Positions 44,389 to 53,609 are shown, counted from the first letter of the stretch. The stretch is DNA of 64,000 bases from an uncultured Rhodocyclaceae bacterium (GCA_907163075.1 CAJQTY010000001.1:2356001-2420000), one strand, 5' to 3'. The notes: generated by a model not told the origin, from the letters alone. Numbers and translations: made by a program.

Positions 44389-45120
44389 GTGAACGAACAA
44401 GCGCAAGACGGGGTTCGCACGGCGGGCGAGTCCGGCAACACGCACGGGCATATCCGCAGCTTCGTGCTGCGCCAGGGGCGCGTCTCGAACGCGCAGTTGC
44501 GCTACTACGAAGCGATGATGGCCGAAATCGGCGTGCCCTACGTGGCGGCGCCGCACAACCTGGCGACGGTTTTTGGCCGCAGCGTCGAGGCGGCGCCGAA
44601 GATACTGGAAATCGGCTTCGGCATGGGCGAGACATCGGCGGCGATTGCCGCGGCCAATCCGCAGAACGACTACCTCGGCATCGAAGTGCACACACCGGGC
44701 GTCGGCAGCCTGTGCAAGCTGGTCGCCGAAGGCGCGATTGCCAACCTGCGCATCGTCCAGCACGATGCGGTGGACGTGCTGCGCGAAATGATCCAGCCTG
44801 ACGCGCTGTCCGGCGTGCACATTTTTTTCCCCGATCCGTGGCCGAAGGCGCGCCATCACAAGCGGCGCCTGATCCAGCCAGCGCTGGTGGCGCTCCTCGC
44901 CAGCCGCCTCAGGGTTGGCGGCTACGTGCATTGCGCCACCGACTGGGAAAACTACGCCGAGCAGATGCTTGCCGTGCTGGCCGCCGAACCGTTGCTGGAG
45001 AATACCGCCGCTGGTTTCGCGCCGCGCCCCGACTATCGCCCGTTGACCAAGTTCGAACAGCGCGGCCTGCGGCTGGGACACGGCGTCTGGGACGTGGTTT
45101 TCCGCAAAAGGGCGGTGTGA
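44389..45120 (+). CDS. trmB: tRNA (guanine-N7-)-methyltransferase TrmB
   Basis: 243 aa from GTG 44389; a longer frame exists but runs inside thiG. It methylates G46 of tRNA using SAM. SAM-binding [40 protein letters not shown], and the substrate motif [20 protein letters not shown]; the C-terminal [18 protein letters not shown] is diagnostic. The 11-base gap to thiG suggests co-transcription. Confidence 0.95.
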   Translation: MNEQAQDGVRTAGESGNTHGHIRSFVLRQGRVSNAQLRYYEAMMAEIGVPYVAAPHNLATVFGRSVEAAPKILEIGFGMGETSAAIAAANPQNDYLGIEVHTPGVGSLCKLVAEGAIANLRIVQHDAVDVLREMIQPDALSGVHIFFPDPWPKARHHKRRLIQPALVALLASRLRVGGYVHCATDWENYAEQMLAVLAAEPLLENTAAGFAPRPDYRPLTKFEQRGLRLGHGVWDVVFRKRAV

Positions 45121-45156
45121 CCACGACAGGCACGGCGCCGCGCCTCCGGCCCCGGC

Positions 45157-45711
45157 CTATTCCAGGCGGAAGATGACCGGCAGGATCAGTTCGCGCGACG
45201 TGGCGCCGGTCAGCCGGCCCATGGCGTAGGCGGCCTTGATGGCGGCGTTGTCGAGGCTGGCGTGGCCGCTGCTGGCGGCGATGCTGACCTCTTCGACGGC
45301 GCCGTCGGCGGACAGCTTGAGGATCAGGCGGACGTCGCCCTCAATGCCGCGGGCGACGGCTTCGGGCGGGTAGAACAGATGTTCGGAGAGCTTTCTCTGC
45401 GCGGCCTGCACTTCCTTTCTTGCCGCCGGCCGCGGCGCCAGTTTCGGCGTGGCGACAGGCGGCGGCCGGGCGGCGCGCGGCGCTTCCTCGGCATCGATCG
45501 TATTCTTGAGCAAAGGCCCGGCCGGCTGTGTTTCCGCCTTCGGCGGCAGGCGCAGCGAGGCCTGAAGCGCCGGGCGGGGCGGGGCGACAGTGAAGCGCTT
45601 CAGAAGGTCCGGGAGGAACAGAACGCCGTGCATGGCGAGCGAAAGCGCAAAGGCGAGAATCAGACGGGGCGGCATTAGCGCGGTATTGTGCAACAAAACT
45701 CGGCGTAACAT
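45157..45711 (-). CDS. TonB-family energy transducer (small)
   Basis: 184 aa. A single N-terminal membrane segment (ILAFALSLAMHGVLFLPDLL, residues ~18-37), a Pro/Ala-rich periplasmic linker, and a C-terminal TonB fold (KLSEHLFYPPEAVARGIEGD, VRLILKLSADGAVEEVSIAASSG, AAIKAAYAMGRL). It would link the inner membrane to an outer-membrane receptor, but no ExbB/ExbD or receptor gene is nearby. It is divergent from the ankyrin gene, with 35 bases between starts. Confidence 0.82.
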   Translation of the reverse strand: MLRRVLLHNTALMPPRLILAFALSLAMHGVLFLPDLLKRFTVAPPRPALQASLRLPPKAETQPAGPLLKNTIDAEEAPRAARPPPVATPKLAPRPAARKEVQAAQRKLSEHLFYPPEAVARGIEGDVRLILKLSADGAVEEVSIAASSGHASLDNAAIKAAYAMGRLTGATSRELILPVIFRLE

Positions 45712-45746
45712 CCGCCTTGGTGTGACGATGATGGAGGAAGTCTTCG

Positions 45747-46886
45747 ATGCAGGGAATTGGAATACGCGGGCGTCGCGCCAGGATGCTGCTCGTCGCGCTG
45801 TGCCTGCTGGCCGCGCCGGCTTGGGCGGCGCTGCCCGACCAGGCGAGTTTCAGCTGGGCGGTCGAGCGCAACGACATCGTGAAGGTCAGGGCCTGGCTTG
45901 ACGAGGGGCTCGATCCCGAGTTCCAGGCGCGGCAGATCGGTTCCGGGCTGATGATTGCCGCCTGGCACGGCAATATCGAGATGATGGCGCTGTTCGTCGA
46001 GCGCGGGGCCAACCCACGGCGCGCCAATGCGAACGGCGAACAGCCGCTGCAACTGGCGGCGTGGAACGGTCACCTGGAAGCCGTCAAATGGCTGCTCGAT
46101 CACGGCGCCGCGCTCAACCGCGACGGGAACCACTGGGGCGCGCTGCACTACGCCGTGTTCAACGGTCACCAGGAACTGGCCAGATACCTGATCGAGCGCG
46201 GCGCCGAAGTCAACGCCCCGTCGCCCAACGGATCGACACCGCTCATGCTGGCGGCGCGCGAAAACCGGGAAGACCTGGCGCGGGTACTGCTCGAGTCGGG
46301 CGCCGACCCGCGTTCTAAGAACGACTGGGGCGACACCGCGTTAACCATGGCCATGCGTTATGACCACTACCGGCTCGGCAAGATGATCGCCTCGCCCGAG
46401 GACTTCGCGATCGCCGTCAAGGCGCCGAAGGAAACGTTCGGCGAACCCATGCGCTCGGCTTCCGCGCCGAGCGAAATCGAGGAGCTGCTGAAAAAAATCC
46501 GCGAAGCCGAAGCCGAAGGCCGGCCCAGTGCGGACTTGCACAAGCAGCTGATGGACGCCGTCAACGCCTTCCGGCGCAATGCCGTGGCGCAGAAAACCGT
46601 GCGCCGCCCGGCGATGCCGCTGCCGTACCAGCCGAAGTCGATCGTGATCACGGCCAAGCGCGGCCAGCCGGGGGCCGAACGGGCGCAGGTGATGGTCGAC
46701 AAACCGTCGGCCGCGAAGCCGAACGCCGGCAAGGGATCGATCGCCATCACCCCGGTCGATCAGCGCGCCACGCAGGCGCGGATTGCCGAGCTGATGCGCC
46801 AGATTCGCCTAAGCGAGGCGCAGGGGCAGCCGGCGGACAATCTCAGGCAGCAGCTTTACGAGGCCGTAGAGTCGCTGAAGCAGTGA
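45747..46886 (+). CDS. Ankyrin-repeat protein with signal peptide
   Basis: 379 aa. Residues ~1-27 form a signal peptide (RMLLVALCLLAAPAWAALPD). About five ankyrin repeats follow (GSGLMIAAWHGNIEMMALFV, NGEQPLQLAAWNGHLEAVKW, HWGALHYAVFNGHQELARYL, GSTPLMLAARENREDLARVL). The C-terminal ~170 residues have two homologous short helical segments (ELLKKIREAEAEGRPSADLH and ELMRQIRLSEAQGQPADNLR) separated by a basic linker. Probably periplasmic or surface protein-binding; function unknown. Confidence 0.85.
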   Translation: MQGIGIRGRRARMLLVALCLLAAPAWAALPDQASFSWAVERNDIVKVRAWLDEGLDPEFQARQIGSGLMIAAWHGNIEMMALFVERGANPRRANANGEQPLQLAAWNGHLEAVKWLLDHGAALNRDGNHWGALHYAVFNGHQELARYLIERGAEVNAPSPNGSTPLMLAARENREDLARVLLESGADPRSKNDWGDTALTMAMRYDHYRLGKMIASPEDFAIAVKAPKETFGEPMRSASAPSEIEELLKKIREAEAEGRPSADLHKQLMDAVNAFRRNAVAQKTVRRPAMPLPYQPKSIVITAKRGQPGAERAQVMVDKPSAAKPNAGKGSIAITPVDQRATQARIAELMRQIRLSEAQGQPADNLRQQLYEAVESLKQ

Positions 46887-46952
46887 TCGCAGAAGGAACG
46901 ATCTGACCGGGAAAACCCGGTTCAAGCCGAAGTTTCACCACTTGCAAAGGCT

Positions 46953-47044
46953 GTAGGTCGGAAAAGCCGAAGGCGCATTCCGACATTCGGCGGTGCAAGT
47001 ATCTGAACCGCGGTGTCGGAAGGCGCTGCGCTTTTCCGACCTAC
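46953..47044. repeat. Dispersed palindromic repeat, family 1 copy E
   Basis: Starts GTAGGTCGGAAAAGCCGAAG and ends CGCTTTTCCGACCTAC, a 92-base foldback lying between the convergent ankyrin gene and hemW, 4 bases from the hemW stop. Position suggests it also serves as terminator for one or both. Confidence 0.85.
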
Positions 47045-47048
47045 GGCG

Positions 47049-48278
47049 CTACGGCGCCGGCGGAAGGAACAATTGCAGCAGGCGATTGAGGAAGCGGCGT
47101 CCGCGATCGCTGGGGGCGATGCGCCCCGGCTGGCGCTCGATCAGGCCCTCCTGTTCAGCGCGGCGCAACTGGTTCTCGATGTTGAACAGCGGCAGGGCGG
47201 TGCGCGCCGTGAAGAGTGCGCTATCGAATCCCTGATTGAGGCGTAGCGCGTTCATCATGAACTCGAAGGACAGTTCGGCCGCGGCGACCGAAAACTCGCC
47301 TTGCAGCGGTGTTGCGTCGGCAACTTTGGCCAAATACTGTTTCGGTTGTTTCCAGCGCATTTGCCGCAACACACGGTCGTGCAGCGTCAGCTTGCCGTGT
47401 GCGCCGGCGCCGATGCCGAGATAGTCGCCAAACGTCCAGTAATTGAGGTTGTGCCGGCATTGCCACCCGGCTTGCGCGAAAGCCGATGTTTCGTAATGGG
47501 TGTATCCGGCATCGGCGAGCCTGGCCTCGATGGCATCCTGCATATCGGCACAGCGGTCGGGATCGGGCAGGACCGGCGGTGCGGCGGCAAAGGCGGTGTT
47601 GGGTTCCAGCGTCAGCTGGTAGCACGATATATGCGGTGGGGCAAAGGAGAGCGCGGTTTCGACATCGCTCAGCGCTTGTTCAAGCGACTGATCGGGGAGC
47701 CCATACATCAGGTCGAGATTGAAGTTATCGAAATGCGCCGCAGCGATTTCGATGGCGCGTCGGGCCTCGACATCGTCGTGGATTCGGCCCAGGGCCTTGA
47801 GATGTCCTGGGTTGAAGCTCTGTATGCCGAGCGAGAGCCGATTCACGCCGGCGTCGCGAAAGGCGGCGAACTTGCCCGCTTCAACCGTTCCGGGGTTGGC
47901 TTCGAGCGTGATTTCGGCGTCAGGCAGAATCGGCAGCAGGGTGCGCATGGCCGTGAGCAGTTTGTCGAGCGCCGATCCGGACAGCAGACTCGGCGTGCCG
48001 CCACCGAAAAAAATACTGGACACCTTGCGTCCCCAGACCAGCGGTAAAGCTGATTCGAGGTCGGCGATCAGCGCCGCGACGTAGTCATCCTCGGGGATGC
48101 CGTCCCGCACCTCATGTGAGTTGAAATCGCAGTAGGGACACTTCCTCACACACCACGGAATATGCACGTAGAGCGAGAGCGGCGGCGGGTGGCGAAACTC
48201 CAGATTGGCGCCGGTTGAACTCGCGGACTTGCCCTGCGGGACAATCGGGATGACGCGTGCGATCCGCTTCTCAGGCAT
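47049..48278 (-). CDS. hemW: Radical SAM heme chaperone HemW (HemN-like)
   Basis: 409 aa from ATG 48278 ([13 protein letters not shown]), which shares one base with the rdgB stop; the longer frame upstream is only rdgB read in another frame. The SAM cluster motif is VHIPWCVRKCPYCDFNS, followed by FGGGTPSLLSG, LEANPGTVE, VNRLSLGIQSFN and LDLMYGLPDQ. The HemW-type C-terminal domain (GAGAHGKLTLHDRVLRQ) is present. It binds heme and supplies it to respiratory enzymes rather than acting as a true coproporphyrinogen oxidase, by family knowledge. Confidence 0.93.
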   Translation of the reverse strand: MPEKRIARVIPIVPQGKSASSTGANLEFRHPPPLSLYVHIPWCVRKCPYCDFNSHEVRDGIPEDDYVAALIADLESALPLVWGRKVSSIFFGGGTPSLLSGSALDKLLTAMRTLLPILPDAEITLEANPGTVEAGKFAAFRDAGVNRLSLGIQSFNPGHLKALGRIHDDVEARRAIEIAAAHFDNFNLDLMYGLPDQSLEQALSDVETALSFAPPHISCYQLTLEPNTAFAAAPPVLPDPDRCADMQDAIEARLADAGYTHYETSAFAQAGWQCRHNLNYWTFGDYLGIGAGAHGKLTLHDRVLRQMRWKQPKQYLAKVADATPLQGEFSVAAAELSFEFMMNALRLNQGFDSALFTARTALPLFNIENQLRRAEQEGLIERQPGRIAPSDRGRRFLNRLLQLFLPPAP

Positions 48279-48865
48279 CAGCGGCGCGTTTGCAGGCGTT
48301 CGACCAGATGCTGGAGCGCCAGTCCCCGGTGCGAACGGCGGTTCTTCTCGGTGGCGTCGAGTTCGGCCGCCGTCACGCCGAGTTCGGGCAGGAAGAAGTA
48401 CGGATCGTAGCCGAAACCGCCGCCGCCGCGCGCTTCGTCGATGATCTCGCCGTGCCATTCGCCTTCGGCAATGATCGGCTGCGGATCGTCGGCGTGGCGC
48501 ACGAAGACCAGGACGCAGACGTAATGCGCGCGCCGGTCGGCGTGCCCGGCCAGATCGGCGACCAGCTTCTGATTGTTGCGCGCGTCGGACTTCGGTTCGC
48601 CGGCATAGCGCGCCGAATAGACGCCGGGCGCCCCGCCCAGCGCATGGACGCACAGCCCGGAGTCGTCGGCGAGCGCCGGCAGGCCGCTGCAACGCGCCGC
48701 ATGACGCGCCTTTTCCAGCGCGTTTTCGATAAAGGTGTGGTGCGGTTCTGCACATTCGGGAACGCCAAGCTCGCTTTGCGGCACGGTTTCCCAGCCGAGC
48801 GGGGCGAGCAGCGCGCCGAATTCGCGCAGCTTGCCGGCATTGTTCGAGGCGACGACGAGTTTCAT
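48278..48865 (-). CDS. rdgB: XTP/dITP diphosphatase RdgB
   Basis: 195-aa Ham1-family nucleotide-sanitising pyrophosphatase. N-terminal [16 protein letters not shown], the [15 protein letters not shown] block, [15 protein letters not shown] and [11 protein letters not shown] are diagnostic. It overlaps rph upstream by 4 bases and abuts hemW. Confidence 0.96.
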   Translation of the reverse strand: MKLVVASNNAGKLREFGALLAPLGWETVPQSELGVPECAEPHHTFIENALEKARHAARCSGLPALADDSGLCVHALGGAPGVYSARYAGEPKSDARNNQKLVADLAGHADRRAHYVCVLVFVRHADDPQPIIAEGEWHGEIIDEARGGGGFGYDPYFFLPELGVTAAELDATEKNRRSHRGLALQHLVERLQTRR

Positions 48866-49590
48866 GCGACGACGTGCGCGGCAAGAATGGCTTTTTGCCG
48901 GGCAATCAGCTCGCCGATCCCGGTTTCGGCGAGATCGACCAGCTGATTCATCTGCGCGCGGGTAAACGGCTCACCCTCGGCGGTGCCCTGAATCTCGACA
49001 ATGCCGCCGCGGCCGGTCATGATGACGTTCATATCGGTGTCGCAGTCGGAGTCCTCGGGGTAGTCGAGATCGAGCACCGGCTGGCCCTTGTAGATGCCGA
49101 CCGAAATGGCGGCGACGTGGTCGCGGATCGGGCTGGCCGCCAGCTTGCCGGCGGCGACGAGTTTGGCGCAGGCATCGTGGAGCGCCAGCCAGGCGCCGGT
49201 GATCGAGGCGCAGCGGGTGCCGCCGTCGGCTTGCAGGACGTCGCAGTCGAGCGTGATCTGGCGTTCACCGAGGGCCTTGAGGTCGGTCACGGCGCGCAGC
49301 GAACGGCCGATCAGGCGCTGGATCTCCTGCGTGCGACCGCTCTGCTTGCCCTTGGCCGCCTCGCGTGCGCTGCGCGTGTGCGTCGAGCGCGGCAGCATGC
49401 CGTATTCGGCCGTCACCCAGCCCTGCCCCTTGCCACGCAGGAAGGACGGCAGCGATTCCTCGACGCTGGCGGTACACAGCACCTGTGTGTCGCCCATTTC
49501 GATGAGCACCGAGCCTTCGGCGTGGCGGGTGAAATTGCGTGTGATGCGGATGTCGCGAAGCTGGGCGGGAAGGCGTTGGCTGGGGCGCAT
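48862..49590 (-). CDS. rph: Ribonuclease PH
   Basis: 242-aa phosphorolytic exoribonuclease that trims tRNA 3' ends. Signature blocks: [70 protein letters not shown] and [17 protein letters not shown]. It is in the tight string phosphatase-rph-rdgB-hemW, with an 8-base gap to the phosphatase. Confidence 0.97.
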   Translation of the reverse strand: MRPSQRLPAQLRDIRITRNFTRHAEGSVLIEMGDTQVLCTASVEESLPSFLRGKGQGWVTAEYGMLPRSTHTRSAREAAKGKQSGRTQEIQRLIGRSLRAVTDLKALGERQITLDCDVLQADGGTRCASITGAWLALHDACAKLVAAGKLAASPIRDHVAAISVGIYKGQPVLDLDYPEDSDCDTDMNVIMTGRGGIVEIQGTAEGEPFTRAQMNQLVDLAETGIGELIARQKAILAAHVVA

Positions 49591-49598
49591 GAAAATTC

Positions 49599-50519
49599 CT
49601 ATTTTGAGTATTTCTGGATGGTTGACCGGATTTCTTCGATGGCACGCTCGATTTCATCCTCGGTCAGTTCGGTCTTGTAGTTCGGGTTGCGTCCGAACGC
49701 GTCGAGTCTTGTGGTCACCGTGTCGGGCGACATGGTTTGCGTCGACACGGTGGTGGTCGTTTCTCCGCCTTCTTCGACGTAGCTGTCTTCCCAGCGCACG
49801 GCAATCGCCGAGAGGTTGTCGGCGTGCGAACCGCCGCGGATCTCGGCCTGATTGAGCAGCATCGGAACGGCCTGCATCAGGTTCTCGGACTTCAGGGCGA
49901 CGGCCATCATCTCGCCCGACAGAACGCCCCACAAGCCGTCGGTGCACAGCAGCAGGACGTCGCCGGCGTCCAGCGGCGTCTTGCGCGAGAACTCGATGTC
50001 AGGCTCCTCGCGCCCGCCAAGGCTGCTATAAACCTTGTTGCGATCCGGGTGGACGGCGGCCTGCGCCTCGTTGATCACGCTCTGCTCGATCAGCAACTGC
50101 ACGCGCGAGTGGTCGCGCGTGCGGGCCAGCACCTTGCCGCCGCGCATCAGGTAAAGGCGGGAGTCGCCGGCATGCGCCCAGTAGGCGATGTTGTCCTGGA
50201 TCACGCAGGCGACGCAGGTGGTGCGCGGTGAGTCCTTCAGCTTGTGGGTATCGGTGAAATCGAGGATCGAGCGATGGGCGCGGGTCAGCGCATTTTGCAA
50301 GAACAGGAATGGGTCGCGAATCTCCGGCTTGGCTTCGCGCTGGAACGATTCGACGAGTACCTGCACGGCAATCTGCGCGGCAATTTCGCCGTAGTAATGG
50401 CCGCCCATGCCGTCGGCGACGACCATCAGCAAGGCGTCGCGCGAGTAGCAGTGGGCAATCCGGTCCTCGTTGTTGGCGCGCTTGCCGATCCGGCTTTCCT
50501 GATAAATCGTGAATTTCAC
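49599..50519 (-). CDS. PP2C-family serine/threonine phosphatase
   Basis: 306-aa Mn/Mg-dependent phosphatase (PP2C/Stp type). Metal-binding motif [71 protein letters not shown] and NLSAIAVRW are all present, so it should be active. A ~45-residue acidic tail ([18 protein letters not shown]) is beyond the core. It lies 5 bases after the kinase gene and probably reverses its phosphorylations. Confidence 0.93.
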   Translation of the reverse strand: MKFTIYQESRIGKRANNEDRIAHCYSRDALLMVVADGMGGHYYGEIAAQIAVQVLVESFQREAKPEIRDPFLFLQNALTRAHRSILDFTDTHKLKDSPRTTCVACVIQDNIAYWAHAGDSRLYLMRGGKVLARTRDHSRVQLLIEQSVINEAQAAVHPDRNKVYSSLGGREEPDIEFSRKTPLDAGDVLLLCTDGLWGVLSGEMMAVALKSENLMQAVPMLLNQAEIRGGSHADNLSAIAVRWEDSYVEEGGETTTTVSTQTMSPDTVTTRLDAFGRNPNYKTELTEDEIERAIEEIRSTIQKYSK

Positions 50520-50524
50520 TTGGC

Positions 50525-51484
50525 TTAAGTCTTTCGCTTGAACTTGCCGACCACCTGGTCAAGCCAGTTTTTCTTGGGGATTGGCGGCGGCTTGACCCTT
50601 TCGGTAAGCGCCTTTTGCAGCGCGAAGACGCTTTGCGGCCGCGCCAGGTGATCCAGACACAGGCACCAGTCGATCGTTTCCAGCAGCTGCACCGAGTAGC
50701 GTCCTTCCCAGCGCACGGTGGCCGGCACCAGCTGGTCCTTCTGCTGGCGGCCATCGGCGGACTGCGGCGCCGACGAGGCGAGGCAGGCGTACATGGCCGC
50801 GCCCACGCTGTAGATGTCGCTCCACGGGCCGAGCAGTTCGCGCTGGGCGTAGTGTTCCGGCGAGGCAAAACCAGGGGTGTACATCGGCTTGAGCATCGGC
50901 GTATCGCTGGCCAGCGTTTGCCGGGCGGCGCCAAAGTCGATCAGGACCGGCGTGTAATCGTTGCGCATGTAGATGTTGGAAGGCTTGAGATCGAGATGCA
51001 GCAGCTTGTGCGTATGCACCTCGCGCAGGCCATTGAGCAGCTTGGTAAAAACGTTGCGGATGAAATTCTCGGTGACGACGGCCGGGTTTTTCTGGATGAA
51101 CTCCTGCAGCGTGCGCCCGTGCTCGTATTCCATCACCATATACACGGTGTCGTTGGCGCGAAAGAAGTTCAGCACGCGGATAACGTTCGCGTGCGAAAGT
51201 CTGGCCAGCGCCCGGCCCTCTTCGAAAAAGCACTTCATGCCGTAGCGAAACGAAGGGAGGTACTCTTCGCTAATCAGCGGCTTGATCTGGCCTTCGCCAC
51301 GCAAGGCGAGGCTGTTGGGCAGATACTCCTTGATCGCCACGAACTGCCCTTTCGCGTCGGTGGCCAGATAGACGATCGAGAACCCGCCGAGGGAAAGCTG
51401 ATGCTCGATGCGATATTCATCGAGTTGGAAACCGGCAGGAAGGGCGTGGTTCGCTTGTTGCGCCATCTGTATCGAAGCTATCAT
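50525..51484 (-). CDS. Serine/threonine protein kinase (Hanks type)
   Basis: About 319-aa soluble kinase from ATG 51484 (a longer frame starts at 51568; ATG 51466 is also possible). Glycine-rich loop LSLGGFSIVYLAT, ATP lysine VAIKEYLP, catalytic loop HLDLKPSNIY, IDFGAAR and GFASPEHYA are present. The catalytic loop has Leu instead of Arg before the Asp (HLD, not HRD), so activation is probably not by loop phosphorylation. It has no transmembrane segment or sensor domain. Paired with the PP2C phosphatase and divergent from yicC. Confidence 0.92.
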   Translation of the reverse strand: MIASIQMAQQANHALPAGFQLDEYRIEHQLSLGGFSIVYLATDAKGQFVAIKEYLPNSLALRGEGQIKPLISEEYLPSFRYGMKCFFEEGRALARLSHANVIRVLNFFRANDTVYMVMEYEHGRTLQEFIQKNPAVVTENFIRNVFTKLLNGLREVHTHKLLHLDLKPSNIYMRNDYTPVLIDFGAARQTLASDTPMLKPMYTPGFASPEHYAQRELLGPWSDIYSVGAAMYACLASSAPQSADGRQQKDQLVPATVRWEGRYSVQLLETIDWCLCLDHLARPQSVFALQKALTERVKPPPIPKKNWLDQVVGKFKRKT

Positions 51485-51566
51485 GTGGGTTTCCGGCCAT
51501 TTTCGGGCTTTGGCGGGGGGCTGTAAAGCAAACCTCTCGATCGCTATCCACTTCTTCAGGAACACC

Positions 51567-52433
51567 ATGATCTACAGCATGACTGGCTATGCCGCCAGTA
51601 CCCTCGACCTTGAATGCGGCGCACTACATATCGAGCTGAAAAGCGTCAACTCACGCTTCCTTGATTTCCAGTTTCGCGTCTGCGAGGAATTGCGTGTTGT
51701 CGAACCGGCGCTACGCGAGTTGTTCAGTGCGCGGCTCACGCGCGGCAAGATCGAATGCCGGGTGGGCTTTTCCGCCGCGACAGTGCGTACCCAATCGCTG
51801 GCGCTCAATGCCGAATTGTTGCAGCGGCTGAAGTCCTTTGATGCGCAAGTGCGCAGCGAACTGCCACAGGCGGCGCCGCTGGCGGTCAACGAGGTCCTGC
51901 GCTGGCCCGGAATGTTCGGCGACGACGCGCTTGATATCGAGGCGCTGGTTCCCGCCTGCCTGGCGCTGGCCAGGGATGCACTGGAAGACTTCACCGCCAG
52001 CCGCGCGCGTGAAGGTGAAAAACTTGGCGCCGTGATCCTCGAGCGCGTAGCCCGCATGCGCCAGCTGGTGCGCGAGGTCGAACCGCGGATTCCGGCGGCG
52101 CAGGCGGCGTTTCAGGACAGGCTCAAGCAACGGCTGATCGACGCCATCGGCAGTGCGGACGACGATCGCATTCGTCAGGAAGTGGCCGTCTTTGCCGTTC
52201 GCATCGACGTCGCCGAAGAAATCGCGCGCCTCTCGACCCATCTTGACGAAGTCGAGCGCGTGCTGAAAGCCGGTGGCGCGAGCGGTAAGCGCCTCGATTT
52301 CCTGATGCAGGAACTCAATCGTGAGGCCAATACGCTCGGTTCAAAATCGGTGGTCACCGAGGTCTCGCAGACGGCGATGGAGCTCAAGCTGTTGATCGAG
52401 CAGATGCGCGAGCAGATTCAGAATTTAGAGTAG
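51567..52433 (+). CDS. yicC: YicC family endoribonuclease
   Basis: 288-aa YicC-type RNase. Start at ATG 51567 (IYSMTGYAASTL), with CAGGA upstream; it gives the family N-terminus SMTGYA and then ELKSVNSRFLDFQFR. The C-terminal block VDVAEEIARLSTHLDEVERV, LDFLMQELNREANTLGSKS and TAMELKLLIEQMREQ is diagnostic. It is divergent from the kinase-phosphatase-rph-rdgB-hemW string, an arrangement seen in related betaproteobacteria. A clear intrinsic terminator follows. Confidence 0.95.
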   Translation: MIYSMTGYAASTLDLECGALHIELKSVNSRFLDFQFRVCEELRVVEPALRELFSARLTRGKIECRVGFSAATVRTQSLALNAELLQRLKSFDAQVRSELPQAAPLAVNEVLRWPGMFGDDALDIEALVPACLALARDALEDFTASRAREGEKLGAVILERVARMRQLVREVEPRIPAAQAAFQDRLKQRLIDAIGSADDDRIRQEVAVFAVRIDVAEEIARLSTHLDEVERVLKAGGASGKRLDFLMQELNREANTLGSKSVVTEVSQTAMELKLLIEQMREQIQNLE

Positions 52434-52469
52434 CGTATCAAGCAAACTCAAGCAGTGCCGGTACCCTCG

Positions 52470-52501
52470 ACAAACCCGCTAATACGCGGGTTTGTCGTTT
52501 T
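52470..52501 (+). terminator. Rho-independent terminator after yicC
   Basis: Stem ACAAACCCGC / GCGGGTTTGT with loop TAATAC followed by CGTTTTAT, 36 bases after the yicC stop. Marks the end of the housekeeping block and the start of the accessory region. Confidence 0.85.
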
Positions 52502-52624
52502 ATAGGGTTGCATCCTGTCTCGCAAAATCTCAGAACTGGTGTGTACTTGAACGTGTACTTACGCGGTTTTCTACGCTGAGAAATATATACACACGCCATT
52601 TCTGTCGATGCAAGGAAGTTGAGC

Positions 52625-52855
52625 ATGGGAAAGCTGACCGATATTCAGATTCGAGCCTGGGTAAAAAACGGTGAACACTTTGAAGGGCGTTCCGATGGGG
52701 ATGGCCTTTATTTGTCGTTTCCAGAGAGCTACAGCTCACCGATGCGGCGGTTCCGTTATCGGTTTGCTGGCAAACAGCGCATCATGAATATGGGTAGCCG
52801 CCGCATCGGCCGCGTCATTCTTGGCACGCTTGCCGGAGAGGCGGTAGGGCCGTGA
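52625..52855 (+). pseudogene. Truncated tyrosine integrase (N-terminal arm-binding domain)
   Basis: From ATG 52625 about 58 residues match the N-terminus of P4/DUF4102-type phage integrases (MGKLTDIQIRAWVKNGEHFE, GRSDGDGLYLSFPES, FRYRFAGKQRIMNMGS). After about 52799 the homology ends and the frame runs to a stop at 52855 with unrelated codons. The catalytic domain is absent. It lies directly after the yicC terminator, the expected position for an integrase at the left end of an island. No tRNA is at this junction. Confidence 0.75.
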
Positions 52856-52887
52856 GGCTTCTTCCTATTCCGATTGGGCGTCGGAGT

Positions 52888-53142
52888 TCAATAGTGATAG
52901 CGCAACTGAGCAAGAAGCAATGCATCTCCCTCTACTCGATACACCATGCGGTGTTCGTCAGTGCTTCTTCGTGACCAAAACCCGGACAACGCATGCTTCA
53001 ATGGCTCGGGCTTGCCAAGTCCAGAGAATGGCTCACGCTTAATTTCCTGAATCAATTTGTTAATTCGCTCCACCATCTTCCGGTCTTGCTTCTGCCAGTA
53101 CAAGTAGTCGTCCCATGCCTCGTCTGAGAAGATCAACTTCAT
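52888..53142 (-). CDS. yoeB: YoeB-family mRNA interferase toxin
   Basis: 84-aa ribosome-dependent mRNA endonuclease. Length and sequence closely follow E. coli YoeB; catalytic Glu46 (KPEPLKH), Arg65 (EHRMVY) and the C-terminal His83-Tyr84 are in place. It overlaps the antitoxin gene by 4 bases, as is usual for such pairs. Confidence 0.95.
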   Translation of the reverse strand: MKLIFSDEAWDDYLYWQKQDRKMVERINKLIQEIKREPFSGLGKPEPLKHALSGFWSRRSTDEHRMVYRVEGDALLLAQLRYHY

Positions 53143-53390
53143 TGCGGTAGCTCTCGCTCAGTTCCTTGTCCTGCGGTAAGCTGCGCAACAGATGAGAGAA
53201 GCCGCTTCGCATTTGCTGGGCTTCGCAGAAGGAACGCTGTTTCCTCAAGTGCCTTGTAGTCTTCAAGTGAGAGCATCACAACGGATTGCTCACCATTGCG
53301 AGTAATGATTAGCGGCTCATGGTCATCGCAAACACGATCCATTGTTTTAGCCAAGTTCGCTCGTGCAGCGCTGTAGCTGATCGCATCCAT
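53139..53390 (-). CDS. yefM: YefM-family antitoxin
   Basis: 83-aa Phd/YefM antitoxin. N-terminal DNA-binding half (ISYSAARANLAKTMDRVCDD, HEPLIITRNGEQSVVMLSLE) and a C-terminal toxin-binding half (LLSSVAQLTAGQGTERELPQ). It neutralises YoeB and represses its own promoter. Upstream lie three TGTACA sites that match the operator type known for YefM. Confidence 0.95.
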   Translation of the reverse strand: MDAISYSAARANLAKTMDRVCDDHEPLIITRNGEQSVVMLSLEDYKALEETAFLLRSPANAKRLLSSVAQLTAGQGTERELPQ

Positions 53391-53401
53391 CAGGAGACTC
53401 C

Positions 53402-53430
53402 TATGTACATGTACAAACTATTGTACAACA
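53402..53430. promoter_or_regulatory. YefM-YoeB operator (TGTACA sites)
   Basis: Three TGTACA hexamers at 53404-53409, 53410-53415 and 53422-53427, two of them adjacent, lie 11-40 bases upstream of the yefM start. E. coli YefM is known to bind palindromes with TGTACA cores. Confidence 0.8.
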
Positions 53431-53464
53431 TTGGTGTATCCTCTGGCAAGCATGGCACGCCGCC

Positions 53465-53572
53465 GCCTAGCCATTCGCTCAACCGGACCCATTGCGGCAT
53501 ACGGCCAAAAGCCCGCCATTTCATTCTGGGCTTTTAGCCACACGCCCCAACGGTCCGGTTAGCTCGTTAGGG
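53465..53572 (+). other. Lone attC-like integron recombination site
   Basis: A 108-base imperfect palindrome with attC layout: R''-like box GCCTAGC (53465-53471), a CATTC spacer, L''-like GCTCAACCGG (53477-53486), a long internal stem including CCAAAAGCCC/GGGCTTTT (53503-53535), L'-like CCGGTTAGC (53555-53563), and R'-like GTTAGGG (53566-53572). Compare GTTRRRY and RYYYAAC in known attC sites: each terminal box has one mismatch. The outer arms ACCGGACC/GGTCCGGT pair perfectly. It lies on the far side of yefM-yoeB from the integrase stump, so the toxin-antitoxin module may be a former gene cassette. No integron integrase gene is present. Confidence 0.6.
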
Positions 53573-53609
53573 GTTTCTTCATTGAAATCCCCCTGTCCTT
53601 CATCGCAAG

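Noticed and set aside
48279-48905. N-terminal extension of hemW
   Set aside because: The extra ~208 residues are rdgB read in another frame and are Arg-rich.
52434-52624. tRNA as island insertion site
   Set aside because: No cloverleaf or T-loop sequence is visible between yicC and the integrase stump.
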